This document shows, one piece after another, positions 47,991 to 59,129 of a stretch of DNA of 64,000 bases. The notes beneath the pieces are model-generated. The model saw only the letters and a program-made list of their open reading frames with translations, had not been told where the DNA came from and made no database searches. The stretch covers positions 20,283,579 to 20,347,578 of the forward strand of contig NC_079517.1 of the NCBI RefSeq assembly GCF_000801105.2, given 5' to 3'. Made by a program: the position numbers and the translations under genes. This DNA is from Raphanus sativus. Its lineage: Eukaryota > Streptophyta > Magnoliopsida > Brassicales > Brassicaceae. Numbering within the stretch: the first letter of the stretch is position 1; each line of letters opens with the position of its first letter.

Positions 47991-47993
47991 CAC
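47991..47993. other. duplication junction with CAC filler (unit 2/3)
   Basis: Identical to the junction at 43218-43220, which shows that both derive from one original join. Confidence 0.85.
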
Positions 47994-48853
47994 TACTTTG
48001 TTACCATTGGAATTCAAAGTTGTTGTCACTTTAGTAATAATTCAAAGCTACTATCCACTGAAAAATTTATCCAAACATGATGCATGTGCGAAAGCATCTT
48101 CATTCGAACCACTAGACAAACAAAAAGCTTATCTTGTACTAAAGATACCTCTGAACGATAGACAAGAAAGTGGCTTTAACCTCAGTGACAAAAGAAAAGT
48201 GGCTTTAACCTAGTATAGTACAATGTAAACTAATTCATTCAATTTCGAAATAAAAATAGTAGAAATGTTGAAACCCCTTTTTTCTAACATCAACTTTGTA
48301 AATGAAAAACAGAGTGCAGTTACATCGAACATAAAATAGTAGAAATGTTTAAACCCCCGCCTATAGCTAAATATATAGACTTTACTAAACTGAGGTCTTT
48401 ATTACTCCGGAGGAGAACACTGAAATTATTAAAACCATTTACGTGGTTTTAAGCTTAAGTCTTAACTACTGAAATTTGCATTCAACGATTCAGTTTTTTT
48501 TTGTACAATCAACTATTCAAGGATTCAATGTTGTTATCACTTAAGTAATAATTCAAAGCTACTATCCACTGAAAAAATTATCCAAACATAATGCACGTGG
48601 GAAAACATCTTCATTCTAACCATTAGACAAACAAAAAGCTTATCTTGTACTAGATACCTCTGAACGATAGACAAGAAAGTGGCTTTAACCTAGTATAGTA
48701 CAACGTAAAATAATTCATTCATTTAGAGATAATAGTAAAATTGTTTAAACCTCTCTTTACTACCTTTCGTGACAAAAAAAAAAAAAAAAAACCTCTCTTT
48801 ACTAACTCAAGTCTTTATTATTCCTGAGGGGGAAGGTACACTAGCTTGCCACT

Positions 48854-48925
48854 CTATATAACTCACTCCTGACTCCCCTCTTTCAACTCAACAAGTCAAA
48901 ACACTCATATAGTGACCATATCAAT
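48854..48925 (+). promoter_or_regulatory. core promoter and leader of the 83-codon gene, copy 3
   Basis: CTATATAACT box at 48854-48863 with the same leader. The native upstream region is intact. Confidence 0.6.
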
Positions 48926-49177
48926 ATGAGCAGAAAAGATGACAAGGATGAGAGTTCGACATTTTACGATAACGCAACGAAAGTCATAGGTGTGGTTGGA
49001 GCCATTGGAGCGGCCGTGAGTCTATTCTCGTGGATGACCTCAGGCTCGGAAGAGAACGGTCCAAAAGAGAAGATGATGAAGGCTCCTGGTGGGAATGGTT
49101 CTATTATTCCTAGGGCACCTTTCGAAGCCAACCCAAGAGACCACTTCAAGAACCAGCGTCAGCTTAATAAGAAATGA
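48926..49177 (+). CDS. small predicted membrane-anchored protein, 83 aa, copy 3
   Basis: Identical in protein sequence to copies 1 and 2. AATAAA at 49235-49240. The CACTA element begins 455 bases after the stop codon, beyond the poly(A) signal, so the transcript itself need not be affected. Function unknown. Confidence 0.75.
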   Translation: MSRKDDKDESSTFYDNATKVIGVVGAIGAAVSLFSWMTSGSEENGPKEKMMKAPGGNGSIIPRAPFEANPRDHFKNQRQLNKK

Positions 49178-49654
49178 AAAAAATGAGTATGTGGAGATAT
49201 TTATAATTTCCCACTTAGTATTCTATAACCGAATAATAAACCGTTGCATGTGACAGATATATGTCTTATATGCAGCATGTTATATATATATATATGTATT
49301 GCAACTTTAATTTTCTCGTGTTTAATTTTACTAAGTTTGGAATATTTGCTATTTTTATATATATTAATGTTTCAATTTGTGGTTATCGGGAGCCGATTAA
49401 GAATTTTGACTGAGGCCATGAAAAATTTGTTAATCAGTATAAGTCATGTAATAAAACCGAAGAAAAGTAAAGATAGCATGGCCAAAAGTTTGCAAATTGA
49501 ATAGCAAAGGAAGCTTAAGAAGTGAATACAATATGGAGCTTGAAATTAGTCTTGGTTTATCTTGTCCTCTCAGTCGTCGCTGTGGATAAACATGATCAAA
49601 ATATATTTGATTATGAAATGTTCAATCTTGACACTACAAGAAAACACGCAGATT

Positions 49655-49995
49655 CTGAGGGAAATACCGAGGGAAAATGAGTTCCTCGAAAATTTCTGAC
49701 AAAATATCGAGGAAATACCGAGGAAACCAAGAAATGGGGTTTCCTCGAAATTTCCTCACTATTTTTTGAGGAAATTTCGAGGAAGACCAACTTCCTCGGT
49801 ATTTTTCGAGGGAATACCGAGGAAACCAGGGTCGTCGGAAACAATCGACGGATATTTCTAATATTTCGACGACATCTTGTAGCCGTTAGAGAGCCGTTGG
49901 GAGAGCCGTTGGGGATTTAAACTATTTCGAGGAAATTTCGAGGAGATGGCTGTTTCCCTCGAAATTTCCTCGAAATTTCCTCAGTATGCCGGGAC
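49655..49995. repeat. CACTA 5' subterminal repeat array
   Basis: Short motifs of the type GAGGAAATTTCGAGG, CCTCGAAATTTCCTCG and ATACCGAGGAAA recur in both orientations. In En/Spm such arrays bind the element's accessory protein; that role is inferred here. Confidence 0.8.
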
Positions 49996-50003
49996 AATTT
50001 CAT

Positions 50004-50011
50004 CTATAAAT
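50004..50011 (+). promoter_or_regulatory. TATA box of the transposase gene
   Basis: TATAAATA about 85 bases before the ATG at 50093, followed by a CT-rich leader. Confidence 0.65.
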
Positions 50012-50092
50012 ACAGCCACCCCTCTTCCTCTTCATTCACTCCATTTCTTTTCTTCTTCTCTCCTAGTCTCACGAATTTGATTCCAAAAAAAC

Positions 50093-53000
50093 ATGTCTTC
50101 TTCAAATTATTTTCGTTCTTGGATGGATCGTCCTCATTTGGATCCGGACACGAGATTGCTTACGGAAGAATACAATCAAGGTATAATCGAGTTCATGAGG
50201 GTAGCTCGCCAACAACCGGAAGCAGAAACAGGTAAGTTAAGATGTCCTTGCTCTAATTGTAAAAATAGAAAAGTTATTAAAGAGTGGGATGTTTGGACTC
50301 ATCTATTATTGAGTGGGTTTACACGAAGTTACAAAATTTGGTATCATCATGGGGAAACTGATTATGAACTTGGTAGTACTAGTGAACCTCAGCCGGCGGT
50401 TAGATTAGAAGAACCAATTAGGGCGGATGTAGATTATGGTGTAGGTACTGAGCAGATGATAAATGATCATTTTAGAGGGGAAGATTTACCCAATGCAGAA
50501 GCTAGGAGATTTTATGAAATGTTGGATGCTGGAAAGCAACCATTGTACGAAGGTTGCAGAGATGGTCATTCAGCTTTATCATCTGCTATGAGACTGATGG
50601 GCATTAAAACAGATTATAACTTGGCTGAAGACTGTGTGGATGCGATAGCTAATTTTGTTAAAGGTATTCTACCTGAGGATAATGTAGCTCCAGGTTCATA
50701 CTACGAGGTTCAAAAACTCGTAGCTGGGGTTGGTTTATCTTATCAGGTAATAGATGTATGCAGCGATAACTGCATGATTTATTGGAGGGCGGATGATCAG
50801 CGGACTACATGCAAATTTTGTGGGAAGCCTCGTTATAAAGATACGAGTGGAAGAGTTCCAGTGCCATATAAAAGGATGTGGTATTTGCCTTTGACGGAAA
50901 GGTTGCAGAGGTTGTATCTTTCAGAACGCACAGCGCAACGAATGAGATGGCATGCGGAGCACTCAACAGATGGTGAGATTAGACATCCTTCAGATGCAAA
51001 AGCGTGGAAACATTTCCAATCAAAGTATCCCGACTTTGCGTATGAGAGAAGAAATGTCTACCTTGGATTATGTACTGATGGTTTCAGCCCGTATGGGAAG
51101 AGTGGAAGACAATATTCTCTATGGCCAGTCATTGTTACACCATACAACTTACCCCCAAACTTGTGCTTGCGACGAGAGTTTTTGTTTCTCTCCATTCTCG
51201 TTCCCGGACCAGAGCATCCTAAGAGATCACTTGATGTGTTTCTTCAGCCACTAATATATGAGTTGCAACAACTATGGGCTCAAGGTGCTGAAACATACGA
51301 TATTTCGTGTAAAGAAAACTTTCAAATGCGGGCAGTACTAATGTGGACAATAAGTGATTTTCCAGCATATGGTATGTTATCTGGATGGACAACGCATGGA
51401 AGGCTATCATGTCCATATTGTCAAGATAATACTGATGCTTTCCAACTAAAACACGGAAGGAAAACGTGTTGGTTTGACTGTCACAGGAGATTCCTACCAC
51501 CTGATCATCCTTATCGTAGGAGTAGGAATTTGTTTACGAAGAACAAGAGGGTGTTTGACAGTCCACCTGCAGAAATTAGTGGGAAAGGTTTGAAGACACA
51601 ACTAAGAGATTTTGGTGCAGAAAGGACGCCAGACGTCGGTGGACATGCGCGTTTTCCGGTAGATGCTGTTGGAAACCTACATAACTGGCACAAAAAAGTA
51701 TATTCTGGGATCTGCCATACTGGGAGGATCATTTGCTAAGGCATAATTTAGATGTCATGCACATTGAGAAAAACTTTTTTGACAACCTCATGAACACGAT
51801 CCTTAACGTTCAAGGTAAAACAAAGGATAATTTGAAGTCAAGACTGGATTTAGTTGATATATGTGATCGTTCAGAACTTCATGTTGATGGGAATGGTAGG
51901 GCTCCTTTTCCCATATACCGACTTGATGCAGAGGGAAAAAATGCGTTCTTCGATTGGATTTCAAACGATGTGGAGTTTCCAGACGGTTATGCATCTAATT
52001 TGCGTAACTGTATTGACAGAAAGGAAGGAAAGTTTATTGGTTTAAAAAGTCACGATTGTCATGTGTTGATGCAGCGCTTACTTCCGTTTGCTTTCAAGGA
52101 ACTATTACCACGAAATGTTCATGAAGCAATAGCAGGGATAAGTGCTTTCTTCCGCGATTTATGCGCCAGATCAGTGACTCTTGAAGGTATTGAAAATCTG
52201 AAGACTAACATAGCCATGATTCAGTGCAACCTTGAGAAGATATTTCCTCCCTCATTTTTTGATGTTATGGAGCATCTTGTTATTCACCTGGCAAGAGAAT
52301 TGGAACTTGGTGGTCCTGTGCAGTATAGATGGATGTATCTGTATGAGCGGTATATGTTCCATTTGAAGAAGATGGTGAAAAATCTAAGTAGGGTGGAAGG
52401 TTCTATAGTCGCACAGATGATCAATGAAGAAATTTCAAACTTTGCTGAGTACTACTTTCCAGCAGAAGTTCAGACCAAAAACAGAAGACCTGCACGGCAC
52501 GATGATAGAGGCGAACGGGCAACATACCATGTTACGGTTCCTGACATTTTCACAGATGTTGGACGACTTAGCGGAAAATCAAAGGACCGTCGACTTACTG
52601 AGCAGGAGCGCAGTCATTTGCAAACATATTTGCTCACCAACTGCGAAGATGTTCTTCAATATGAGAGGTAAATTTATTATCTTACAAAATTTTATTTTAA
52701 CAAATTAACATTTATATCTTAATTAATTACATTTTTTGTCTTCACAGGATTTTCATGGCAGAAAAGCGGTTCGAATATAGATACGCTACAGAGGCAGAAC
52801 TAGAAGAAATGAAGCAAAGAGAATTTGCTGGATGGATGTTTACTTATGTGAGTGCCTTAAACAAATTAAAAAATCATTTATCACATATTTATAGAAATTA
52901 AAAAAATATTTATCACATATTTATACTCATATATATGTGCTATTAATAGGTGTCTGCTGGTTTGGCCAGAGGTGAAACATTTGACGATTGGATACGCGAG

Positions 53001-53700
53001 ATGGTGGTTGGACCAAACTATGTTGTGAAGTCATATCCGAGATTTTGTACTCGAGGATATGCATTCACAACTGAAAAGACGAAACGTTCGCGTACGACCT
53101 ATGATGCTGGCGTTTGTTCTGCATCGGGAGATGATGTATACTACGGACACATACATGAGATTTTGGAAATCAAGTATTTAGGCCTGCTTGGATTGCGCTG
53201 TACTGTTTTCTATTGTGATTGGCACGACATCACTCCAGATCGAGGTGTGAGAACAGATGCATTTGGTGTTACATCAGTTAATTCGAGACGAAAGCTGCAA
53301 TATTATGATCCTTTCATTCTTGCTTCTCAGGCCGATCAGGTAAGTTATTGGTCATCATGTGTAATAATTTAAACTTGTACTAAAAAATTTAAAAATGTTA
53401 CAGGTTTGTTATATCAAGTACCCCCGGATAAGAAACAGAGATGATCCATGGGTTACTGTTACCAGGCTCAACCCGAGAGGCCGAGTTCAGGGGAGTTCTG
53501 AGCTGGAAGACCCACTACAACCAATCACATCCAGTAACTTAAGTGCAGCAGAAGATGTAGCAGGAGTTGGCCTTGTAGTAGATTTCACCGACTTCACAGA
53601 GGAAGCCGTCGTTCACGCACAGGATGAACCAGTTATTGGAGAGTTTCACCAAGATCCAGATTCAGATTTATCTGCTGATGATGAGTCGGAATCAGAGTAG
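50093..53700 (+). CDS. CACTA transposase, TNP2 type, with one frameshift
   Basis: Exons 50093-52667, 52748-52847, 52950-53339 and 53404-53700 (good GT/AG sites). Order: Transpos_assoc domain at residues ~5-85 (YFRSWMDRPHLDPDTRLLTE, zinc-like CPCSNCKNRK); TNP2/Transposase_21 core from about 230 (PVPYKRMWYLPLTERLQRLY, NVYLGLCTDGFSPYGKSGRQ, GMLSGWTTHGRLSCPYCQ); DUF4218 from about 650 (HDCHVLMQRLLPFAFKELLP); DUF4216 near 970 (YYGHIHEILEIKYLGLLGLR); acidic tail ending DDESESE. The frame breaks at 51692-51697, where a run of six A separates WHKK from IFWDLPYWEDHL. Exons total 3362 nt, one short of a multiple of three, so a single missing base explains it. This could be real inactivation or a consensus error. 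Confidence 0.9.
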
Positions 53701-53704
53701 TTTT

Positions 53705-54560
53705 TTTTTTTTTTTTTTTTACTAATTTCGAGGAAATTTCGAGGGAAGCTAGGGTTTCCTCGAAATTTCCTCGGAATTACCCTTAACGGTTTAGGGGTTT
53801 GATAAAAATTACCTAGATCCTCGAAATTTCCTCGAAATATTCCGAGGAAATTTCGACGACCAAGATAATTTTAGGGGTTTGATTTAAAACACCTTTCTTC
53901 GTCGAAATACCCTCGAAATATTTCGAGGAAATTTCGAGGGAATACAAATTTTTTGGCTTTCCTCGAAATTCCGTCGAAATATTTCGAGGGAATTTCGAGG
54001 ACCTAGCCAATTTTTGGTAGTTCCTCGAAATTCCCTCACAATATTTCGACGGAATTTCGAGGAACAGGGGGTTTTAAACCGAAAACAACGTTTTGCGGAT
54101 TGAATAACACGTATATAACCTTCATTAAGTGTCTTAGCCAGATTATAAAGTCCAACTTTAGGGTTTTAACCCGAAAACAATGTTTTGCGGATTGAGACGA
54201 AAACCACACAACATAAGATAAACACTTATACGTTTTAATAAACGTTAAAGGAAATACTTACAATAATTTTTGTAATTGTGTTATTTCATTATTTATGATC
54301 ATCTATACAAAGAAACCTCATTATTATGAATTACATTTGTATAAGAAATGACATAGGGAAAAAAATCGATGTTTTCAAAACCCCAAACCCTATTTCCTCG
54401 AAATTTCCTCACAATATTGTGAGGAAATTTCGAGGAATGTTTTCCTCGGACTGTTTTTCATTAACCAGGAAACCCTAGCCGACAACAAGAGAATTTCGAG
54501 GAAATTTCGACGACCACGTTAAAAAATTTCGAGGAAATTTCGACGGACCCTGTCCGTCGG
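53705..54560. repeat. internal subterminal-like repeat array between the CACTA genes
   Basis: A T run, then many copies of TTTCGAGGAAATTTCGAGG-like and CCTCGAAATTTCCTCG-like motifs at about 53730-54065 and 54395-54560, separated by 330 bases of unrelated AT-rich DNA. It lies immediately upstream of the second gene's leader. Confidence 0.75.
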
Positions 54561-54584
54561 ACCCCTCATAAATTAGGTTTTCAT

Positions 54585-54788
54585 TCTTTTCTTCCCCATT
54601 TCTCTCCTTCTCGATTTTCCTCTCTTCCTCACCGCCTCCTTCTCCTCTCCTCTCTCTTCCTCGCGGCTCCTCTCCTTCTCCTCTCCTCCTCGCCGGATCT
54701 CCTCTCCTCCTCGCCGGATCTCCTCTCCTCTCCTCTCCTCTCTTCCTCTCGGCCTCCTTCCTCCCCTCTCTTCCTCTCCTCTCTTCCC
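54585..54788 (+). promoter_or_regulatory. CT-rich leader of the CACTA accessory gene
   Basis: Almost pure C and T with short repeats (CTCCTCGCCGGATCTCCTCT twice). It probably forms the 5' leader of the gene whose split ATG follows. Minus-strand frames here (arginine/glutamate-rich) are artefacts. Confidence 0.5.
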
Positions 54789-57078
54789 ATGTAAGTTCAT
54801 ATCTCTTCTCTTCCTCTCTTTATAGATCTCGAAATTTAGGTTGTTAGATAGAAAATTCTAGGATTGAATGGAATATTTAGGATTTGCATGTTTGGATTGT
54901 TGTTTGGATTGTTGGTATATTTTTTTTTTGATTTATTTTGTGTTTTTGATTTTTTAAAACGTTTTTTTTGATTTTTTAAAACGTTTTTTTTTGATTTTAA
55001 AACTATTTTTTGAATTTTTAAAACGTTTTTTTTGATTTTTTAAAACGTTTTTTTGATTTTTAAAACGTTTTTTTGATTTTAAAACTATTTTTTTGAATTT
55101 TTAAAACGTTTTTTTGATTTTTTAAAACGTTTTTTTGATTTTTAAAACGTTTTTTGATTTTTAAAACTATTTTTATATATTAAAACTATTTTTATATATT
55201 AAAACTAAAACTATTTTTTTATTTATTAAACTATTTTTAATATATTAAAACTATTTTTAATATATTAAAACTATTTTTTTGTAATTATTAAACTATTTTT
55301 AATATTTAAAACTATTTTTATATATTAAATCTATTTTTAATATATCAAAACTATTTTTTGTAATTATTAAACAATTTTAATATATTAACAAATTAAATAA
55401 ATAATTGTATATATTAAATAAAATTTATTTATATAAAGGTCTCAAGAGGAACATACCCGCTCTCGACAGCGTCGTGGTCGTGGTGGTTCGGGGAGCGGCT
55501 CCATTTCGGGTTCCGCATCGCCGTACAGCTCCTACCAGACAATTCCTTCTCCATTTCCCTCTCATTCTCCTCCCGCTCCCGGTGTGGCACCCACTCCTGC
55601 TCCTGCTCATGCTCCTGCTCATCCGGCACTTCTGAGAGTTGCGGAGTTTGTTCGACAGCCGGGTCGTGACCATCTTCCATATCTCACTCAGTATCCACGT
55701 GGACAGGGTCAGACATGGTAATTAAACCTATTTTTATTTCATTAAAATTTGATTCATTTAAAATATTTAATTCTAAAATAATTAATTCTTTTTATTAGGT
55801 TTGACCGATCCGGGAACGGGATCAGCGGATGGATCAACAGTATGATGTACTCGTCCCTCGACAATGGACATCCGACTTTCACCGACTTCCCTCTCGAGAA
55901 GCAGCATATGTGGTTTCAACAGTTTGCGGTAAGTTTTCTATTTTTTACTTATTTTTTACTTATTTTTTTCATCTTTAATATTAATTTTCTACTAATTGTG
56001 TTTTATTTTCAGCAACAATTCAACTGGAATGCCGATGATACGTTGTTTATCTATTACCACTTCGTCCATAAAGTTATGGACAACTATGGGAAGCAGATGC
56101 ACTCGTGGAAGAAGAAGTGGGAAATAAACAAGGTTCGTTTTTATTTATGATACAATTTTTTTATTTTTTAAAATATTTTTTTATTTATTTAACAATTTTT
56201 TTTTAAAGGTTCCAAAGGGGATGGACCCGACGGTCTGGCGGGAGTTGAGTGAGCATTGGAGTAAGAACGAAGTCAGAGCAACTTCTTCCACCAACTCCAC
56301 CAACCGCAAGAGCGACCGTAAGGGGAAGGGCATGTACGTCCATAACTTGGGTGCTCAGTCTTTAGCCAGTCTGGGAGATCGCTTGGTAAGCTTGTCGGTT
56401 TTTATTATATTATTTAAGATTCTAATATTTTTTTGTGCATTTCTTTTAATTACTAATGTTTGTTTAATTTATGTTTTTTTCAAGGCGCAAGAAAATGAGG
56501 GGGAGCCGGTTGATCATCTCCGCCTAATAAAGACGGCGTATACCAACAAGAAGACCGGCGAGATTGATGATGGTGTTGTGAGGGATGTGGTCACCCTCAT
56601 CGACAGTCAGATGGAACAGGAAGTGTCTCAGCTTCAAACCGAGGATGACGATTCGACGGGATCGACCGGCTTGCCTCGGGTTCGGATCAACCAAATCGTT
56701 GAAGCGGTAAGTTCATTTTTTAAAGTTCAATCCATTTTTATATTATTTAAATTTTTATATTATTTAAATTTACACTTTCTTTTTCAGTCGGTTCCAAAGA
56801 AGAAGGGCCGTTTGTTCGGTTTGGCTCGTCGGTCTCCCTCGGTTCCGTCTGCTTCTGCACCACCACCGTCCTATGTTGATCAAGAAGTCCTTCTGAGCCA
56901 GATGAGGGACAAGGATGCTCGCATATCTGCGCTGGAGTCCATGGTGGCGAGTCAAGAGGCGGGCTGGGAGGCACAGAGGAAGCTGAACGAGCAAATGATG
57001 GCGATGATGAGGAGCATGAACCCGAACGCCAACGTCGACTTCCCGAACATGCCAGACCCGGACTTCCAAACCCCGTAG
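54789..57078 (+). CDS. CACTA accessory protein, plant transposase PF03004 (Ptta/En/Spm) type, 7 exons
   Basis: Coding exons: 54789-54790, 55439-55717, 55799-55928, 56013-56132, 56209-56385, 56485-56706, 56788-57078; 1221 nt or 406 residues, no frame breaks. The first coding exon is only AT; G comes from exon 2 after a GTAAGT donor and AAAG acceptor, giving [18 protein letters not shown] Pro/Ala-rich stretch ([20 protein letters not shown]) follows, then the conserved core ([68 protein letters not shown]) and a C-terminal helical region ([20 protein letters not shown]) that may dimerise. The family is the counterpart of the En/Spm DNA-binding accessory protein; the subterminal arrays are its likely target (inference). 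Confidence 0.88.
54925..55395. repeat. degenerate ~20-bp tandem repeats in intron 1
   Basis: GATTTTTTAAAACGTTTTTTT units are repeated from 54950 to 55170, followed by AAAACTATTTTTATATATT units to about 55360. They fill most of the 648-bp intron that splits the start codon. Confidence 0.85.
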
Positions 57079-57234
57079 TTTAATTTATTTCAAAAACTCT
57101 AAATGTTTTCTTTTCGTTTGTATGACTTTGAATTTTAAATAATATGTTTTTAATTTAAATTTTAATTTTATATTTACGAATTTAAATTTTAAAAATATTA
57201 TTTTTTAAAAAAATATATTTTTTAAAAATTTAAT

Positions 57235-57735
57235 TTTCGGAATATTCCGAGGAACAGATGTCCTCGGTATATACCGAGGGAAGTGTTCCTCGGTATATTC
57301 CGAGGGAGGGTTCCTCGAAAATTTTCGAGGAAAGCAGCCCTCGAAAATTTTCGACGAACCTGTCCCTCGGAAAATTTCGACGAAGGCTTTCCTCGAAATT
57401 TTTCGAGGAACACCGTTCGTCGAAATTTTCCGAGGGAGAGGTTCCTCGGAAATTTTCGTAGGTCTTTTCCCTCGGTATAAATCCTCGGTATATACCGAGG
57501 GAATTGTTCCTCAATATATTCCGAGGACTTCTTCGACGAAGGGCAGTCCTCTAAATTTCCTCGGAATTATGTTTCCTCGAAATTCCGTCACAAAATTTCG
57601 AGGAAATTTCGACGGAAAATGAAATTTCGACGAGTTTTTTTCGAGGGACATTTCCTCGGTATTTCGTCGGAATACGCTTATTCCGACGAAATACCGAGGA
57701 AAATGTCCCTCGATATCGGCGTGTTTTCTTGTAGT
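57235..57735. repeat. CACTA 3' subterminal repeat array
   Basis: Dense inverted and direct copies of TTCCTCGGTATATACCGAGG, CCTCGAAAATTTTCGAGG and related motifs run up to the terminal repeat. Several are self-complementary. Short open frames on both strands are by-products. Confidence 0.85.
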
Positions 57736-57739
57736 GTGA

Positions 57740-57922
57740 TGGTGAAAGTGAGGTTCAAAAACCTGGCTCATATGTGACCATAGTTAAGTCCTTTTGCCGA
57801 GTGGAAGTGAAAAGTGGTCGAACTACTTAGCTTTGGCATGGATTATGATTCGTTCTAGGATGTATTTGGGACTCTCTTGGGGCTTTGGCATGGATTAAGA
57901 TCTACATGGGTATCTCTACAAA
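57740..57922. other. unit 3 sequence between the CACTA element and the MITE
   Basis: Continuation of the gene's 3' flank, matching 38659-38840 and 45873-46054, with several one-base length differences. Confidence 0.7.
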
Positions 57923-58759
57923 GAACAAAACTTAGCTTCACCCCCAAGGTGAACCTCTATATTCACCCACCAATAGGAATTAGTTTATTAAGATTTGATA
58001 TCTCTTAAAAAAAGGAAATCAATTAATAAGAATTTAATGAAATAAAATTATGTGTTTAGATAAATAAAAATTAGTAGCAAGTATCAAAAAAATATATTCT
58101 TTTTAATATTAATAAATCCGTCAGAAAATACTAAACCCTAAACCCTAAATTTTAAACCCTAAACCTTAAATTCTAAATACTAAACCCTAAACCCTTGGGA
58201 AAAGCCTGAACCCTTGGGCAAATCCTATACCCTAAATCCTTAAATTTAAACCAAACCTTAAATCATAAACTAAATCCTAATCCCTAAACCCTAAATCATA
58301 ACCTCTAATACTAAACCCTAAATCATTAATTTCAAAATGGTTTATAGTTTAGTATTAAGAATTTATGATTTAATATTTATCAAAGAGTTTAGGGTTTAGG
58401 ATTTCGTGTTTAGAATTTAGGGTTTAATATTATGGTTTATGATTAAGGGTTTAGGGTTTAAGATTAACGATTTAGGGTATAGGATTTGCCCAAGGGTTCA
58501 GGCTTTCCCCAAAGGTTTAGGGTTTATTATTTAGAATTTAGGGTTTAGGGTTTAATATTTTCTGACAGATTTATTAATACTAAAAAAAATATTTTTTTTT
58601 ATAATTGCTACTATTTTTTATTTATCTAAAACATAATTTTATTTCATTAAATTCTTATTACTTGGTTTCCTTTTTTAGAGATATCAAATCTCAATTAACT
58701 TATTCCTATTGGTGGGTGAATGTAGAGGTTCATCTTAGAGGATGAAGCCAAGTTTTGTC
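57923..58759. mobile_element. fold-back Mutator-like MITE, copy 3
   Basis: Same ends and CTCTACAAA duplication (57914-57922 and 58760-58768). 837 bp; no insertion. Carries the intact empty site of the unit 1 Helitron near 58650. Confidence 0.88.
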
Positions 58760-58833
58760 CTCTACAAATGCGACTGTGCAATCACATAAGAAAAGAAGAT
58801 TCGTCAACGTTTAATAATTATAATTAATCCCAG

Positions 58834-59125
58834 TGTTGGAGCCGGGTTTCACCCTGCTCCAAACCCGATCACACATAACCCGAACCCAATGAAGTCTAGA
58901 AGGAACCATAGACCCACGTAGGTCAAGAAGACCCACCCCTTGTTGAAAGAGTCTTACACTCGATCGGGAATCAAAGTATAATATAAAGACATTGATGGCC
59001 CTAAAATCACCATAAAAACGTCTGATCTACGCAAGAGACCAAGCGGCATTACTATATGACACCAAAGACTATAAAAGGAGGAGGAAAAGTTAAAGAAAGG
59101 GATCTCAATAGCTAAATATATAGTC
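58834..59125 (+). mobile_element. LTR-like relic, copy 3
   Basis: As at 42195 and 46968, with one-base deletions. Confidence 0.35.
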
Positions 59126-59129
59126 TCAA

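Larger units (their letters stand above)
49632..57736 (+). mobile_element. complete CACTA (En/Spm-type) transposon, 8105 bp
   Basis: Perfect 18-bp terminal inverted repeats CACTACAAGAAAACACGC, flanked by the 3-bp duplication TGA (49629-49631 and 57737-57739). The other two units carry the empty site CTTGATGGTG (near 38658 and 45872). It holds two plus-strand genes, a TNP2-type transposase and a PF03004-type accessory protein, with subterminal repeat arrays at both ends and a third array between the genes. It belongs to the superfamily that moves by cut-and-paste. Ends and target duplication are undecayed, so insertion is recent. Confidence 0.97.

Noticed and set aside
54573..54800. Arginine/glutamate-rich minus-strand frame
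   Set aside because: Reverse strand of a CT-rich leader; low complexity.
55425..55680. Minus-strand frames over exon 2 of the accessory gene
   Set aside because: Shadow of a GC-rich coding exon on the plus strand with good splice sites.
49655..57735. CRISPR-like array from the regular short motifs
   Set aside because: Motifs are short, mixed in orientation, without unique spacers, and lie in a plant CACTA transposon.
57222..57771. Several overlapping frames with repeated Ser/Arg/Phe words
   Set aside because: They read through the CACTA subterminal repeats.
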